NCBI RefSeq assembly: GCF_017814975.1 | Contig: NZ_JAGIQA010000014.1 | Location: 62,001-126,000, forward strand | Direction: 5' to 3' | DNA: 64,000 nt | Source of the DNA: Cupriavidus consociatus | GTDB lineage: Bacteria; Pseudomonadota; Gammaproteobacteria; Burkholderiales; Burkholderiaceae | Shown here: in pieces, positions 43,984-52,711 of the stretch | How the letters are laid out: each line of letters begins with the position of its first letter | Position numbering within the stretch: the stretch's first letter is position 1 | Made by a program: the position numbers and the translations under genes | The notes under the pieces: generated by a model | Databases searched by the model: none | What the model was told of the DNA's origin: nothing | What the model saw: the letters and a program-made list of their open reading frames with translations, nothing else

Positions 43984-44919
43984 TCAGCCCAGTGCGGCCA
44001 CCAGTTCCGGCACCACGGTGTTCAGATCGCCCACCAGGCCATAGTCGGCCACGGAGAAGATCGGGGCTTCGGCATCCTTGTTGATCGCGACGATCACCTT
44101 GGAGTCCTTCATGCCGGCAAGGTGCTGGATCGCGCCGGAGATACCGACGGCGATGTACAGCTGCGGCGCGACGATCTTGCCGGTCTGGCCAACCTGGTAG
44201 TCGTTCGGCACGAAGCCGGCGTCGACGGCGGCGCGCGAGGCGCCCAGCGCGGCGCCCAGCTTGTCGGCCAGCGGCGTCAGCACCTTGGTGTAGTTCTCGC
44301 CCGAACCCACGCCACGGCCACCCGAGACGATGATCTTGGCGGCGGTCAGTTCCGGACGGTCGCTCTTGGCCACTTCGCGCGAAACGAACTGCGAGACGCC
44401 TGCATCGGCCACGGCCGGCAGGGTTTCGACGGCGGCCAAGCCACCTTCGGCGGCGGCAGCGTCAAACGCGGTGCCGCGCACGGTAATCACCTTGATCTTG
44501 TCTTCCGACTTGACCGTGGCAATGGCGTTGCCGGCGTAGATCGGACGCTCGAAGGTGTCCGGGGCGTCGACCTTGGAGATTTCCGAGATCTGGGCCACGT
44601 CCAGCTTGGCGGCCACGCGCGGCAGGATGTTCTTGCCGTACGGGGTAGCCGGGGCCAGGATGTGCGAGTAATCGTTGGCAATGGCCAGCGCCTGCTCGGC
44701 CACGTTCTCGGCCAGGCCGTCGCCAAAGTAGGCGGCATCGGCCAGCAGGACCTTGGTCACGCCGGCGATCTTGGCGGCGGCGTCGGCCGCCGCCTTGGCG
44801 TTGGAACCGGCCACCAGCACGTGCACGTCGCCGCCGCATTGGGCTGCGGCGGTCACGGTGTTCAGCGTGGCGCCCTTGATCGATTGATTGTCGTGTTCAG
44901 CAATGACGAGTGCAGTCAT
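43984..44919 (-). CDS. etfA: Electron transfer flavoprotein alpha subunit
   Basis: With EtfB it carries electrons from acyl-CoA and other dehydrogenases to ETF:quinone oxidoreductase. 311 residues with the FAD-binding SGGRGVGSGENY and the C-terminal GAIQHLAGMKDSKVIVAINKD. It lies 18 bp after etfB in a two-gene operon. The nearby crotonase is consistent with beta-oxidation. Confidence 0.97.
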   Translation of the reverse strand: MTALVIAEHDNQSIKGATLNTVTAAAQCGGDVHVLVAGSNAKAAADAAAKIAGVTKVLLADAAYFGDGLAENVAEQALAIANDYSHILAPATPYGKNILPRVAAKLDVAQISEISKVDAPDTFERPIYAGNAIATVKSEDKIKVITVRGTAFDAAAAEGGLAAVETLPAVADAGVSQFVSREVAKSDRPELTAAKIIVSGGRGVGSGENYTKVLTPLADKLGAALGASRAAVDAGFVPNDYQVGQTGKIVAPQLYIAVGISGAIQHLAGMKDSKVIVAINKDAEAPIFSVADYGLVGDLNTVVPELVAALG

Positions 44920-44937
44920 GTTCTATCTCCCCCGCGC

Positions 44938-45687
44938 TCAGATAACCTTGGCTTCGTTCTTCAGCTTCTGCACCAGCGTCGCGACGTCCGGCACCATCAC
45001 ACCGGCGCTGCGCTTGGCAGGCTCGACCACCTTCAGGGTCGACAGGCGCGGCTTCACGTCGACGCCGAGGTCTTCCGGCTTGACGGTATCCAGCGGCTTC
45101 TTCTTGGCCTTCATGATGTTCGGCAGCGTGACGTAGCGCGGCTCGTTCAGGCGCAGGTCGGTCGTCACCACGGCCGGCAGCTGCAGCGACAGCGTTTCCA
45201 GGCCGCCGTCGACTTCACGGGTCACCGAGGCCTTGCCATCGGCCACCACCACCTTCGAGGCGAACGTGGCTTGCGGCAGGCCGGCCAGCGCGGCCACCAT
45301 CTGGCCGGTCTGGTTCGAGTCATCGTCGATGGCCTGCTTGCCCAGGATCACCAGCTGCGGCTGCTCCTTGTCGATCAGCGCCTTCAGCAGCTTGGCCACG
45401 GCCAGCGGTTGCAGGTCTTCGCTCGACTCCACCAGGATGCCGCGGTCGGCACCGATGGCCATCGCGGTGCGCAGGGTTTCCTGGCACTGCGTGACACCGC
45501 ACGAGACGGCGACGACTTCGGTGACGACGCCGGCTTCCTTCAGGCGCACGGCCTCTTCCACGGCGATTTCGTCGAACGGGTTCATGCTCATCTTGACGTT
45601 GGCCAGATCGACGCCCGTGCCGTCCGCCTTGACGCGGACCTTGACGTTGTAATCCACCACCCGCTTGACTGCGACGAGTACTTTCAT
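44938..45687 (-). CDS. etfB: Electron transfer flavoprotein beta subunit
   Basis: 249 residues, full length, binding AMP and forming the heterodimer with EtfA. MKVLVAVKRVVDYNVKVRVK and the adenine-loop VILGKQAIDDDSNQTG are typical. TATAAT on the minus strand (45741-45736) lies 49-54 bp upstream as a likely -10; no clear -35. Confidence 0.97.
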   Translation of the reverse strand: MKVLVAVKRVVDYNVKVRVKADGTGVDLANVKMSMNPFDEIAVEEAVRLKEAGVVTEVVAVSCGVTQCQETLRTAMAIGADRGILVESSEDLQPLAVAKLLKALIDKEQPQLVILGKQAIDDDSNQTGQMVAALAGLPQATFASKVVVADGKASVTREVDGGLETLSLQLPAVVTTDLRLNEPRYVTLPNIMKAKKKPLDTVKPEDLGVDVKPRLSTLKVVEPAKRSAGVMVPDVATLVQKLKNEAKVI

Positions 45688-45795
45688 GCGCTCACTCCAC
45701 TGATAGCTGATAGTCAGAAATTTTGTTCGCTCGTCATTATAACCACCGGGTTGGCGGCTCTCCTATTTTTCGAACGATCGTACTATTTTATCGGC

Positions 45796-45823
45796 AAAAT
45801 GATGCCGGGCATAGCCCGGCATC
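45796..45823 (-). terminator. Terminator of metNIQ
   Basis: Ten-base-pair stem GATGCCGGGC/GCCCGGCATC with ATA loop; the minus strand continues ATTTTGCC. About 90 bp after the metQ stop codon. Confidence 0.75.
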
Positions 45824-45914
45824 ACCAGCCGTCAGGAGATTGTGCCGGAAATTGAGGCTTACGCGCATCGTCTGATTGGACGGAAACCTCAAAGTGACCG
45901 GTACTTAACCGCGC

Positions 45915-46712
45915 TTACCAGGCGGTGATTACGGATTCCTTGAAGGTCGAATTCACGTACTGCTTGATCTCGGGCGAGTGGTACGCCTTCACCAGCTTGG
46001 CCACCCACGGCTTGCTCTTGTCGGCCTCGCGAATTGCGATCAGGTTGGCGTACGGACCCTTCGGGCCCTCCATGGCGATCGCATCCTTGGTCGGCGACAG
46101 GCCGGCCGATTCCGCGTAGTTGCCATTGATCGCGGCAGCATCCAGGTCATCCAGCGATCGCGGCAGCTGCGCGGCGTCCAGCTCGACGATGCGAACCTTC
46201 TTTGGGTTCTCGGCGATGTCCAGCGGTGTCGCCTTCAGGCCGGCGTTGGGCTTGAGCTTGATCACGCCCTTGCTCTGCAGCAGCAGCAGGCCGCGGCCGC
46301 CATTGGTCGGATCGTTGGGCACGCCCACGCGCGCGCCCTGCTTGAGCTGGTCGAGCGACTTGATCTTCTTGGAGTAAACGCCCATCGGGAAGGTCACGGT
46401 GTAGGCGATGTGCGTGAACTTGTAGCCGCGGTCCTTGATCTGGGCTTCCAGGTAAGGCAGGTGCTGGTAGCTGTTGGCATCCAGGTCGCCGGCGGCCAGC
46501 GCGGCGTTGGGCTGGATGTAGTCGCTGAACTCGACCACCTGGATGTTCAGGCCGTCCTTGGCGGCGACCTTCTTTACCTGTTCCATGATCTGGGCGTGCG
46601 GTCCGCCGGTCACGCCGATCTTGATCGGCTTTTCCTGGGCGATCGCGCCGGTAGCCAGCGAGGCGCCGAGCGCGGCGCCGAGCATCCATTGCAGCAGGTT
46701 GCGACGTTGCAT
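45915..46712 (-). CDS. metQ: Methionine ABC transporter substrate-binding protein
   Basis: 265-residue NlpA/MetQ-family binding protein. Typical blocks are IKIGVTGGPHAQIMEQVK, NSYQHLPYLEAQIKDRG and GVPNDPTNGGRGLLLLQ. The signal peptide (MLGAALGASLATGAIAQEK) ends AIAQ and has no lipobox cysteine, so the protein appears to be soluble periplasmic rather than a lipoprotein as in E. coli. Last gene of metN-metI-metQ, 32 bp after metI. Confidence 0.93.
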   Translation of the reverse strand: MQRRNLLQWMLGAALGASLATGAIAQEKPIKIGVTGGPHAQIMEQVKKVAAKDGLNIQVVEFSDYIQPNAALAAGDLDANSYQHLPYLEAQIKDRGYKFTHIAYTVTFPMGVYSKKIKSLDQLKQGARVGVPNDPTNGGRGLLLLQSKGVIKLKPNAGLKATPLDIAENPKKVRIVELDAAQLPRSLDDLDAAAINGNYAESAGLSPTKDAIAMEGPKGPYANLIAIREADKSKPWVAKLVKAYHSPEIKQYVNSTFKESVITAW

Positions 46713-46744
46713 GATGTACGTTCCTATCTCGAAAAAGGTTTGGT

Positions 46745-47398
46745 TCAGCGGTGGCTGATGCGCCGGACCACCCAGTCGCCGAAGCTCTGCACCGCCTGCA
46801 CGAAGATGATCAGGATCAGCACCACCGCCACCATCACCTCGGTGATGTAGCGCTGGTAGCCATAGCGGATGCCCAGGTCGCCCAGGCCGCCGCCGCCGAT
46901 CGCGCCGGCCATGGCAGAGTACCCGACCAGGCTGACGAAGGTGATGGTCAGGCCGGCAACGATGCCGGGCATGGCCTCGGGCAGCAGCACCTTCCACACG
47001 ATCTGGCCGGTCGTCGCGCCCATCGACTGGGCGGCCTCGACCAGGCCCTTGTCGACCTCGCGCAGCGCGCTTTCTACCAGGCGGGCAATAAACGGGATCG
47101 CCGCGATGGTCAGCGGCACGATCGCCGCGGTGGTGCCGATCGACGAACCCACGATAAAGCGTGTGAACGGGATCACCACCACCAGGAGGATGATGAACGG
47201 GATCGAACGCACCGCATTGACCACCACGCCGATGGTACGGTTGAACAGCGGGTGCGACAGCACGCCGCCGCGGTTGGTCAGGTGCAGCAGCACGCCCAGC
47301 GGTACGCCCAGCAGGGAGCCGACCACGCCCGAGATCGCCACCATCAGCAGCGTCTCGTTGAACGAGGTCAGGAACAGGTCAGACATTTCAGACCACAT
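46745..47398 (-). CDS. metI: Methionine ABC transporter permease
   Basis: 217 residues with five to six membrane helices and the ABC-permease loop EAAQSMGATTGQIVWKVLLPEA, which docks on MetN. The start overlaps the metN end by 11 bp and follows GGAGGAG. A second ATG four codons on (MSDLFL) is possible. Together with metN and metQ it forms a complete D/L-methionine importer. Confidence 0.95.
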   Translation of the reverse strand: MWSEMSDLFLTSFNETLLMVAISGVVGSLLGVPLGVLLHLTNRGGVLSHPLFNRTIGVVVNAVRSIPFIILLVVVIPFTRFIVGSSIGTTAAIVPLTIAAIPFIARLVESALREVDKGLVEAAQSMGATTGQIVWKVLLPEAMPGIVAGLTITFVSLVGYSAMAGAIGGGGLGDLGIRYGYQRYITEVMVAVVLILIIFVQAVQSFGDWVVRRISHR

Positions 47399-48422
47399 GC
47401 TCGAACTCCTCCACCACGACGCCTTGCGCCTGCAGGTATTCCATCGCCGCCTTCACGTCGGGCAGCTCGCCGGTGGCCATGATCGCCAGCGAGCCGAAGG
47501 CCTGGCCCTGGATCTCGTCGATATGGCCGTGCAGGATATTGAAGTCCAGCCCGTAGCGGCGGATCGCCTGCGCCAGCACCGGCTGGTCGACGCCCTCGCC
47601 CGTGAACGCGAGCCGGTAGACGTGGTCGCGGCCGTTGCCGAGCCGGCTTTCGACGCGCTTGAGCACGCTTGCCGGCAGCTCCTGCGAAATGACATCGCCG
47701 ATCATGGCGCGGGTGACGTCGTGCTGCGGACGCAGGAACACGTCGATCACGCGGCCCTGCTCGACCACCTGGCCGGCCTCGAGCACGGCAACGCGGTCGC
47801 ACACTTGCTTGATGACCTCCATCTGGTGCGTGATCATCACGATGGTCAGGCCCAGCTCGCGGTTGATCTGCTTGAGCAGTTCCAGGATGGAGCGGGTGGT
47901 TTCCGGATCCAGCGCCGAAGTGGCTTCGTCAGACAGCAGCACCTTGGGCTGGCTCGCCAGCGCGCGCGCAATGCCCACGCGCTGCTTCTGCCCGCCGCTG
48001 ATCTGGGCCGGGTAGCGGTCCTTCAGCGCTGACAGTCCGACCAGGTCCAGCAGCGGCAGCACGGTGGCGGCGATTTCCGCCTTGGGCTTGCCCGCCAGTT
48101 CCAGCGGCAGCGCCACGTTGTCATAGACGGTGCGCGACGACAGCAGGTTGAAATGCTGGAAGATCATGCCGATCTCGCGCCGGGCCAGGCGCAGGGCGCC
48201 ATTGTCGAGCGCGGTCAGATCCTGGCCAGCGACGACCACGCGGCCGCTGCTGGGCCGGTTCAGCAGGTTGATGGCGCGAACCAGCGTGCTCTTGCCGGCG
48301 CCGCTGCGGCCGATGATGCCGAAGACTTCGCCCGCTGCAATCGACAGGCTGACGTCCCGCAATGCATGCACGTCGCCAGACGCGCCCGGGAAGCGCTGCG
48401 ACAGTCCTTGCAGTTCGATCAT
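47388..48422 (-). CDS. metN: Methionine ABC transporter ATP-binding protein
   Basis: 344 residues: Walker A GRSGAGKST (38-46), signature ISGGQKQRVGIARAL, Walker B VLLSDEATSALD, and a C-terminal NIL/ACT-like domain (~260-344) that binds methionine for feedback inhibition. The start MIELQGLSQRF is clear from homology, but no Shine-Dalgarno is visible: the bases before it are the U-rich end of a hairpin. Confidence 0.95.
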   Translation of the reverse strand: MIELQGLSQRFPGASGDVHALRDVSLSIAAGEVFGIIGRSGAGKSTLVRAINLLNRPSSGRVVVAGQDLTALDNGALRLARREIGMIFQHFNLLSSRTVYDNVALPLELAGKPKAEIAATVLPLLDLVGLSALKDRYPAQISGGQKQRVGIARALASQPKVLLSDEATSALDPETTRSILELLKQINRELGLTIVMITHQMEVIKQVCDRVAVLEAGQVVEQGRVIDVFLRPQHDVTRAMIGDVISQELPASVLKRVESRLGNGRDHVYRLAFTGEGVDQPVLAQAIRRYGLDFNILHGHIDEIQGQAFGSLAIMATGELPDVKAAMEYLQAQGVVVEEFEHVV

Positions 48423-48434
48423 GAAAAGGTGACC

Positions 48435-48479
48435 AAAAGAAAACGGCAACAGGCGAGGTTGTCTCGAGCGCTGTTGCCG
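48435..48479 (-). promoter_or_regulatory. Terminator-like hairpin in the metN leader
   Basis: On the minus strand CGGCAACAG (48479-48471) pairs with CTGTTGCCG (48452-48444), with an inner CGAG/CTCG stem. TTTTCTTTT follows, then 12 bases to the metN ATG. A possible -10 (TAAAAT, 48507-48502) lies upstream. It could be an attenuator of metNIQ or the terminator of the crotonase gene. Confidence 0.55.
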
Positions 48480-48547
48480 CACTTATTTTTGTAAAGCGGG
48501 TATTTTATGCGATTCGCTTCATAACATAAACGAATTTTTACCGATGT

Positions 48548-48570
48548 CTTTATGCTCACTCGGCATAAAG
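48548..48570. promoter_or_regulatory. Dyad CTTTATGC-N7-GCATAAAG
   Basis: Perfect 8-bp AT-rich arms between the crotonase stop and the metN promoter region. It has no U tract, so an operator is more likely than a terminator. Confidence 0.35.
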
Positions 48571-48586
48571 AACACCGGCAAGTCGA

Positions 48587-49390
48587 CTATTCGCCGCGCC
48601 AGGACGGCGCACGCTTGTCGAGGAAGGCCTGCACGCCTTCCAGCGCGGAGTCATCCATCATGTTGCAGGCCATGGTCTGGCCAGCCAGCTGGTAGGCGGC
48701 CTCGATGCCCATTTCAAGCTGGCGGTAGAACAGTCCCTTGCCGGCGGCGACGGCCGCTGCCGGCTTGGCGCAGATGCTGGCGGCCAGACGCGCCACCTCG
48801 TCGTCCAGCGCGGCGGCCGGCACCACGCGGTTCACCAGCCCGCGCTCGCGCGCGGTGGCGGCATCGATCATGTCGCCGGTCAGCAGCATTTCCATCGCCT
48901 GCTTGCGGTGCAGGTTGCGCGACAGCGCCACGCCCGGCGTCGAGCAGAACAGGCCGAGATTGACGCCGGACACCGCAAAGCGCGCGTCGGCGGCGGCAAC
49001 GGCCAGGTCGCACATCGCCACCAGCTGGCAGCCGGCCGCGGTGGCGATGCCTTGCACCCGCGCGATCACTGGCTGTGGCATCTTCTGGATCGCCATCATC
49101 ACGCGCGTGCAGCGGTCGAACAGGCGCCGGTAGTAGTCGTGTGACGGTGTCGCGCGCATCTCGCGCAGGTCATGGCCGGCGCAGAAGGCCTTGCCGGCAC
49201 CGGCCAGCACCACCACGCGCACGGTGTCGTCGGCGGCGAGCCGGCGCAAGGTCTCGGCCAGCGCATCCAGCAGGCCTTCGGACAAGGCGTTGAAGGCCTG
49301 CGGCCGGTTCATGGTCACGCGCACCACGCCCGCGGCATCGCGCGTTTCGGTCAGCAGCGGCGCGTCCACGCGCGCATCGTTCTCGGCCAT
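48587..49390 (-). CDS. Enoyl-CoA hydratase/isomerase family protein
   Basis: 267-residue crotonase-fold protein. The oxyanion-hole segment is KAFCAGHDLREM near residue 70, and the second block VQGIATAAGCQLVAMCDLAVA follows. It resembles the ECHDC3-type group; the exact substrate is unclear, and the usual second catalytic Glu near 140 is not obvious. It starts 12 bp after the deacetylase-family gene and is probably co-transcribed with it. Confidence 0.85.
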   Translation of the reverse strand: MAENDARVDAPLLTETRDAAGVVRVTMNRPQAFNALSEGLLDALAETLRRLAADDTVRVVVLAGAGKAFCAGHDLREMRATPSHDYYRRLFDRCTRVMMAIQKMPQPVIARVQGIATAAGCQLVAMCDLAVAAADARFAVSGVNLGLFCSTPGVALSRNLHRKQAMEMLLTGDMIDAATARERGLVNRVVPAAALDDEVARLAASICAKPAAAVAAGKGLFYRQLEMGIEAAYQLAGQTMACNMMDDSALEGVQAFLDKRAPSWRGE

Positions 49391-49402
49391 GACGGATGCC
49401 TC

Positions 49403-50326
49403 CTATCGTTCCAGCAGGACTTTCAGGTGGGCCAGCACGCTGCGGCCGAGCGCGCTCAGGTTGTAGCCGCCTTCCAGGCAGCTGACAATGCGCCCCTGCG
49501 CGTACATGCGCGCCACGTCGACAAGCTGGCCGGTGATCCACGCATAGTCCTGTTCCACCAGGCCCATCTGCCCCAGGTCGTCCTCGCGGTGCGCATCGAA
49601 GCCGGCCGAGATGAACAGCATCTGCGGGCGAAACTCGTGCAGGCGCGGCAGCCAGATGGTCTCGACCACCTCGCGCACGGCCATGCCGTTGGTGTAGGCC
49701 GGCAGCGGGATGTTTGCCATATTGGCCGCCAGGTGCTCGGTGCCGCTGTATGGATAGAACGGGTGCTGGAAGAAACTGCACATCAGCACGTGCTCGTCGC
49801 CGCGAAAGGCCGACTCGGTGCCGTTGCCGTGGTGGACATCGAAATCGATGATGGCGACGCGTTCCAGCCCATGCGCCTGCAGCGCGTGGCGTGCGGCAAT
49901 GGCCACGTTGTTGAAGAAGCAGAAGCCCATGGCGCGGTCCGGCTCGGCATGGTGGCCGGGCGGGCGCACGCAGCAGAAGGCGTTCTCGAACTCGCCCGAG
50001 ATCACCGCATCGGTCGCCGCCACCGCGGCGCCGGCGGCCAGCCTGGCCGCGCTCAGCGTGTGGGCGTTCATCGACGTATCCGGATCGATCGGGTAGTAGC
50101 CGCTGGCCGGGCTGGTGCTTTCCAGAGAATCGACATACTCGGCCCGGTGCACGCGCTCGATCTGCTCGCGCGTGGCCGGCGTGGGCTCGCGGCGCTCCAG
50201 CAGCCCGTCCAGGCCGTGCGAAATCAGGTGATCCTCGATCGCCTGCAGGCGTTCCGGACACTCGGGATGAAAATGCCCCATCTCGTGCCGCTGGAACTCG
50301 GGGTGCGTGTAATAGCCTGTCGGCAT
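49403..50326 (-). CDS. Histone-deacetylase-family amidohydrolase
   Basis: 307-residue zinc hydrolase of the HDAC/AcuC/acetylpolyamine amidohydrolase superfamily. Visible active-site blocks are RPPGHHAEPDRAMGFCFFNN, the zinc-binding DFDVHHGNGT, SAGFDAH and the catalytic-Tyr region LEGGYN. All key His/Asp residues are present. It may remove acetyl groups from proteins or small molecules. It forms a likely two-gene unit with the crotonase. Confidence 0.88.
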   Translation of the reverse strand: MPTGYYTHPEFQRHEMGHFHPECPERLQAIEDHLISHGLDGLLERREPTPATREQIERVHRAEYVDSLESTSPASGYYPIDPDTSMNAHTLSAARLAAGAAVAATDAVISGEFENAFCCVRPPGHHAEPDRAMGFCFFNNVAIAARHALQAHGLERVAIIDFDVHHGNGTESAFRGDEHVLMCSFFQHPFYPYSGTEHLAANMANIPLPAYTNGMAVREVVETIWLPRLHEFRPQMLFISAGFDAHREDDLGQMGLVEQDYAWITGQLVDVARMYAQGRIVSCLEGGYNLSALGRSVLAHLKVLLER

Positions 50327-50493
50327 CTCTTATCGTCGCTCGGTTGTCTCCATTCGCTACGTTAGCACAGGGCGGGCCTTGCCACCCAATGCGCGTCCTC
50401 GCGGCGGGCGCGCGGTTGAGGCGGTTCGCGCAGGGTCGCGCCGGGTCGCTGCAGTGGCATCCGCTATACTCGGAGCGACTTGCAAAGGACACC

Positions 50494-51600
50494 ATGACCG
50501 ACACCCAGCGCTCACTGCGACGCCCCCTGCTGGGCGCCGCGCTTTCCGCTGCCGCACTCGGACTCTGCGGCCTCTCCCCCAGCCTTCTCGCCGCAGGCAA
50601 GCGCCGCGTCAGCGTGCGTGAAGAAGAGATCGAACCCGGCCGCTACCGCGACAATCCGCAAACCCGCGCTTTTATCGATGAAATGGTGGCGCGCCATGGC
50701 TTCGACCGCGGCGCGCTCCAAGACTGGTTCGGCCAGGCGGTCTATTCCTCGACCGTGGTGCGGCTGATCATGCCGCCCGCCACCGTCGGGCGCAAAAGCT
50801 GGCGCGCCTACCGCTCGCGCTTTATCGAGCCGATCCGCATCAATGCCGGCGTGCGCTTCTGGCAGGACAACCGCGACACGCTGCGCCGCGCCGAGGCCGA
50901 ATTCGGCGTGCCCGCCTCGGTGATCGTCGGCATCATTGGCGTGGAGACCATTTATGGCCGCGACATGGGCACGTTCCGCGTGCTCGATTCGCTGTCGACG
51001 CTCGCCTTCGACTACCCCGACACGCCGAACCGCGCCGCGCGTTCCACACTATTCCGCAACCAGCTGGCCGACTACCTGCTGTGGTGCCGCGATACGCGCA
51101 CCGATGTGTATTCGGTGCTGGGCTCATACGCCGGCGCGATCGGCATCCCGCAGTTCATGCCGACCAGCCTGCGCGAATACGCCATCGACTACGACAACAA
51201 TGGCCGTATCGATCTGCGCAACAGCCCGACCGATGCGATCGGCAGCGTGGCGCGCTTCCTGCAGCTGCACGGCTGGGAAGCGGGCCGGCCGGTGGCATGG
51301 CGCATTGCCGGCGACAGCGGCAGTCTTGGCGTCGCCACCGCGGCGGCGGATGGCGAGCCGTGGCCGACGCGCACGCTCAACCAGCTGACCCGCGCCGGCC
51401 TGCGCGTGGATGAGCCCATCGACATGGCGCGCGAAGGCGAAACCGGCGTGCTGGTGGTGGACCTGCCCACGCCGGACCAGCCGACCGAGTACCTGCTGGG
51501 CTTGCGCAACTTCTATGTGCTGACGCGCTACAACCGCAGCTTCTTCTACGCGCTGGCGGTGTACCAGCTGGGCGAAGCGGTCAAGGCGGCAATGGGCTGA
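50494..51600 (+). CDS. mltB: Lytic murein transglycosylase B
   Basis: Cleaves peptidoglycan with 1,6-anhydromuramate formation. 368 residues, signal region ~10-34 (RRPLLGAALSAAALGLCGLS), catalytic E151 in GIIGVETIYGR, and the family SYAGAIGIPQFMPTS. No canonical lipobox is seen, so it may be soluble periplasmic or anchored by the uncleaved helix. Starts at ATG after AAAGGA; TATACT (50465-50470) is a likely -10. Confidence 0.93.
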   Translation: MTDTQRSLRRPLLGAALSAAALGLCGLSPSLLAAGKRRVSVREEEIEPGRYRDNPQTRAFIDEMVARHGFDRGALQDWFGQAVYSSTVVRLIMPPATVGRKSWRAYRSRFIEPIRINAGVRFWQDNRDTLRRAEAEFGVPASVIVGIIGVETIYGRDMGTFRVLDSLSTLAFDYPDTPNRAARSTLFRNQLADYLLWCRDTRTDVYSVLGSYAGAIGIPQFMPTSLREYAIDYDNNGRIDLRNSPTDAIGSVARFLQLHGWEAGRPVAWRIAGDSGSLGVATAAADGEPWPTRTLNQLTRAGLRVDEPIDMAREGETGVLVVDLPTPDQPTEYLLGLRNFYVLTRYNRSFFYALAVYQLGEAVKAAMG

Positions 51601-51622
51601 GCCACCTCCGACACCCGGACGC

Positions 51623-51655
51623 AAAAATGCCTCGCTTGCGCGAGGCATTCTTTTT
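51623..51655. terminator. Bidirectional terminator, mltB / cysM
   Basis: Ten-base-pair stem AATGCCTCGC/GCGAGGCATT, TTGC loop, five T on the plus side and five A upstream (T on the minus strand for cysM). Confidence 0.93.
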
Positions 51656-51687
51656 CTGGCGCGGCCGGCCGAATCTGGCCGGAAACG

Positions 51688-52590
51688 TCAGGCCGGAAAT
51701 ACGCCGGTCGACAGGTAGCGGTCGCCGCGATCGCACACCACGAAGACAATGGTGGCGTTCTCCACTTCCTCGGCAATCCGCAGCGCAACGCACAATGCGC
51801 CGGCTGCAGAGATGCCGCAGAAGATGCCCTCTTCAGCCGCCATGCGGCGCGCCATGTGCTCGGCATCGGCCTGGCTCACCGGCTCGGTGCGATCGATATG
51901 CGCGGGGTCATAGATCTTGGGCAGGTAGGCTTCCGGCCACTTGCGGATGCCCGGGATACGAGAGCCTTCGGCCGGCTGGGCGCCGATGACCTGGATAGCC
52001 GGGTTCTGCTCCTTCAAAAAACGCGACACGCCGGTGATGGTGCCGGTCGTCCCCATCGCGGAAACAAAATGGGTCACACGGCCGTCGGTATCGCGCCAGA
52101 TCTCGGGGCCGGTGCCTTCGTAATGGGCTTGCGGGTTGTCCGGGTTGGCGAACTGGTCGAGGATCACGCCCTTGCCCTCGCGCTCCATCGCCTCCGCCAG
52201 GTCACGGGCGTATTCCATGCCGCCCTTCACCGGGGTCAGGACGATCTCGGCACCGTAGGCCGCCATGCTCTGGCGCCGCTCCAGGCTCAGGTCCTCGGGC
52301 ATGATCAGCACCATCTTGTAGCCGCGGATCGCGGCCGCCATCGCCAGCGCGATGCCGGTATTGCCCGAAGTGGCCTCGATCAGCGTATCGCCCGGCTTGA
52401 TGCGGCCGCGCGCCTCGGCGCGGGCGATCATCGATACCGCCGGGCGGTCCTTGACCGAACCGGCGGGGTTGTTGCCTTCCAGCTTGCCGAGAATCACATT
52501 GCCGCGCGCGTCGTTGGCGGCACCGGGAATGCGCTGCAGTCTGACCAGCGGCGTATTGCCGATGGTGTCTTCAATTGTCTTGTAAGCCAT
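51688..52590 (-). CDS. cysM: Cysteine synthase B
   Basis: PLP enzyme making cysteine from O-acetylserine (or phosphoserine) with sulfide or thiosulfate. 300 residues; the PLP lysine is K47 in NPAGSVKDRP and the phosphate/substrate loop is SGNTG at 76-80. The short MAYKTIEDTIGNTPLV start and overall length fit CysM rather than CysK. TACAAT on the minus strand (52634-52629) lies ~40 bp upstream. No Shine-Dalgarno is visible. Confidence 0.95.
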   Translation of the reverse strand: MAYKTIEDTIGNTPLVRLQRIPGAANDARGNVILGKLEGNNPAGSVKDRPAVSMIARAEARGRIKPGDTLIEATSGNTGIALAMAAAIRGYKMVLIMPEDLSLERRQSMAAYGAEIVLTPVKGGMEYARDLAEAMEREGKGVILDQFANPDNPQAHYEGTGPEIWRDTDGRVTHFVSAMGTTGTITGVSRFLKEQNPAIQVIGAQPAEGSRIPGIRKWPEAYLPKIYDPAHIDRTEPVSQADAEHMARRMAAEEGIFCGISAAGALCVALRIAEEVENATIVFVVCDRGDRYLSTGVFPA

Positions 52591-52711
52591 GGGGGAGGGG
52601 TGGCGATGGTAGGTCAGGTTCGCCGGCCATTGTAATCCAGTCACCTTTCCCTCGCCGGCAGGCGGGATTTGCGCAAATGCGCCCCGCCCGCTCGCCTCCC
52701 CCCGCCGCGAC

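Noticed and set aside
43846..45855. 669-codon open frame antisense to etfA and etfB
   Set aside because: Etf subunits are conserved and complete on the minus strand; the plus-strand product is His/Asp/Gly-rich noise.
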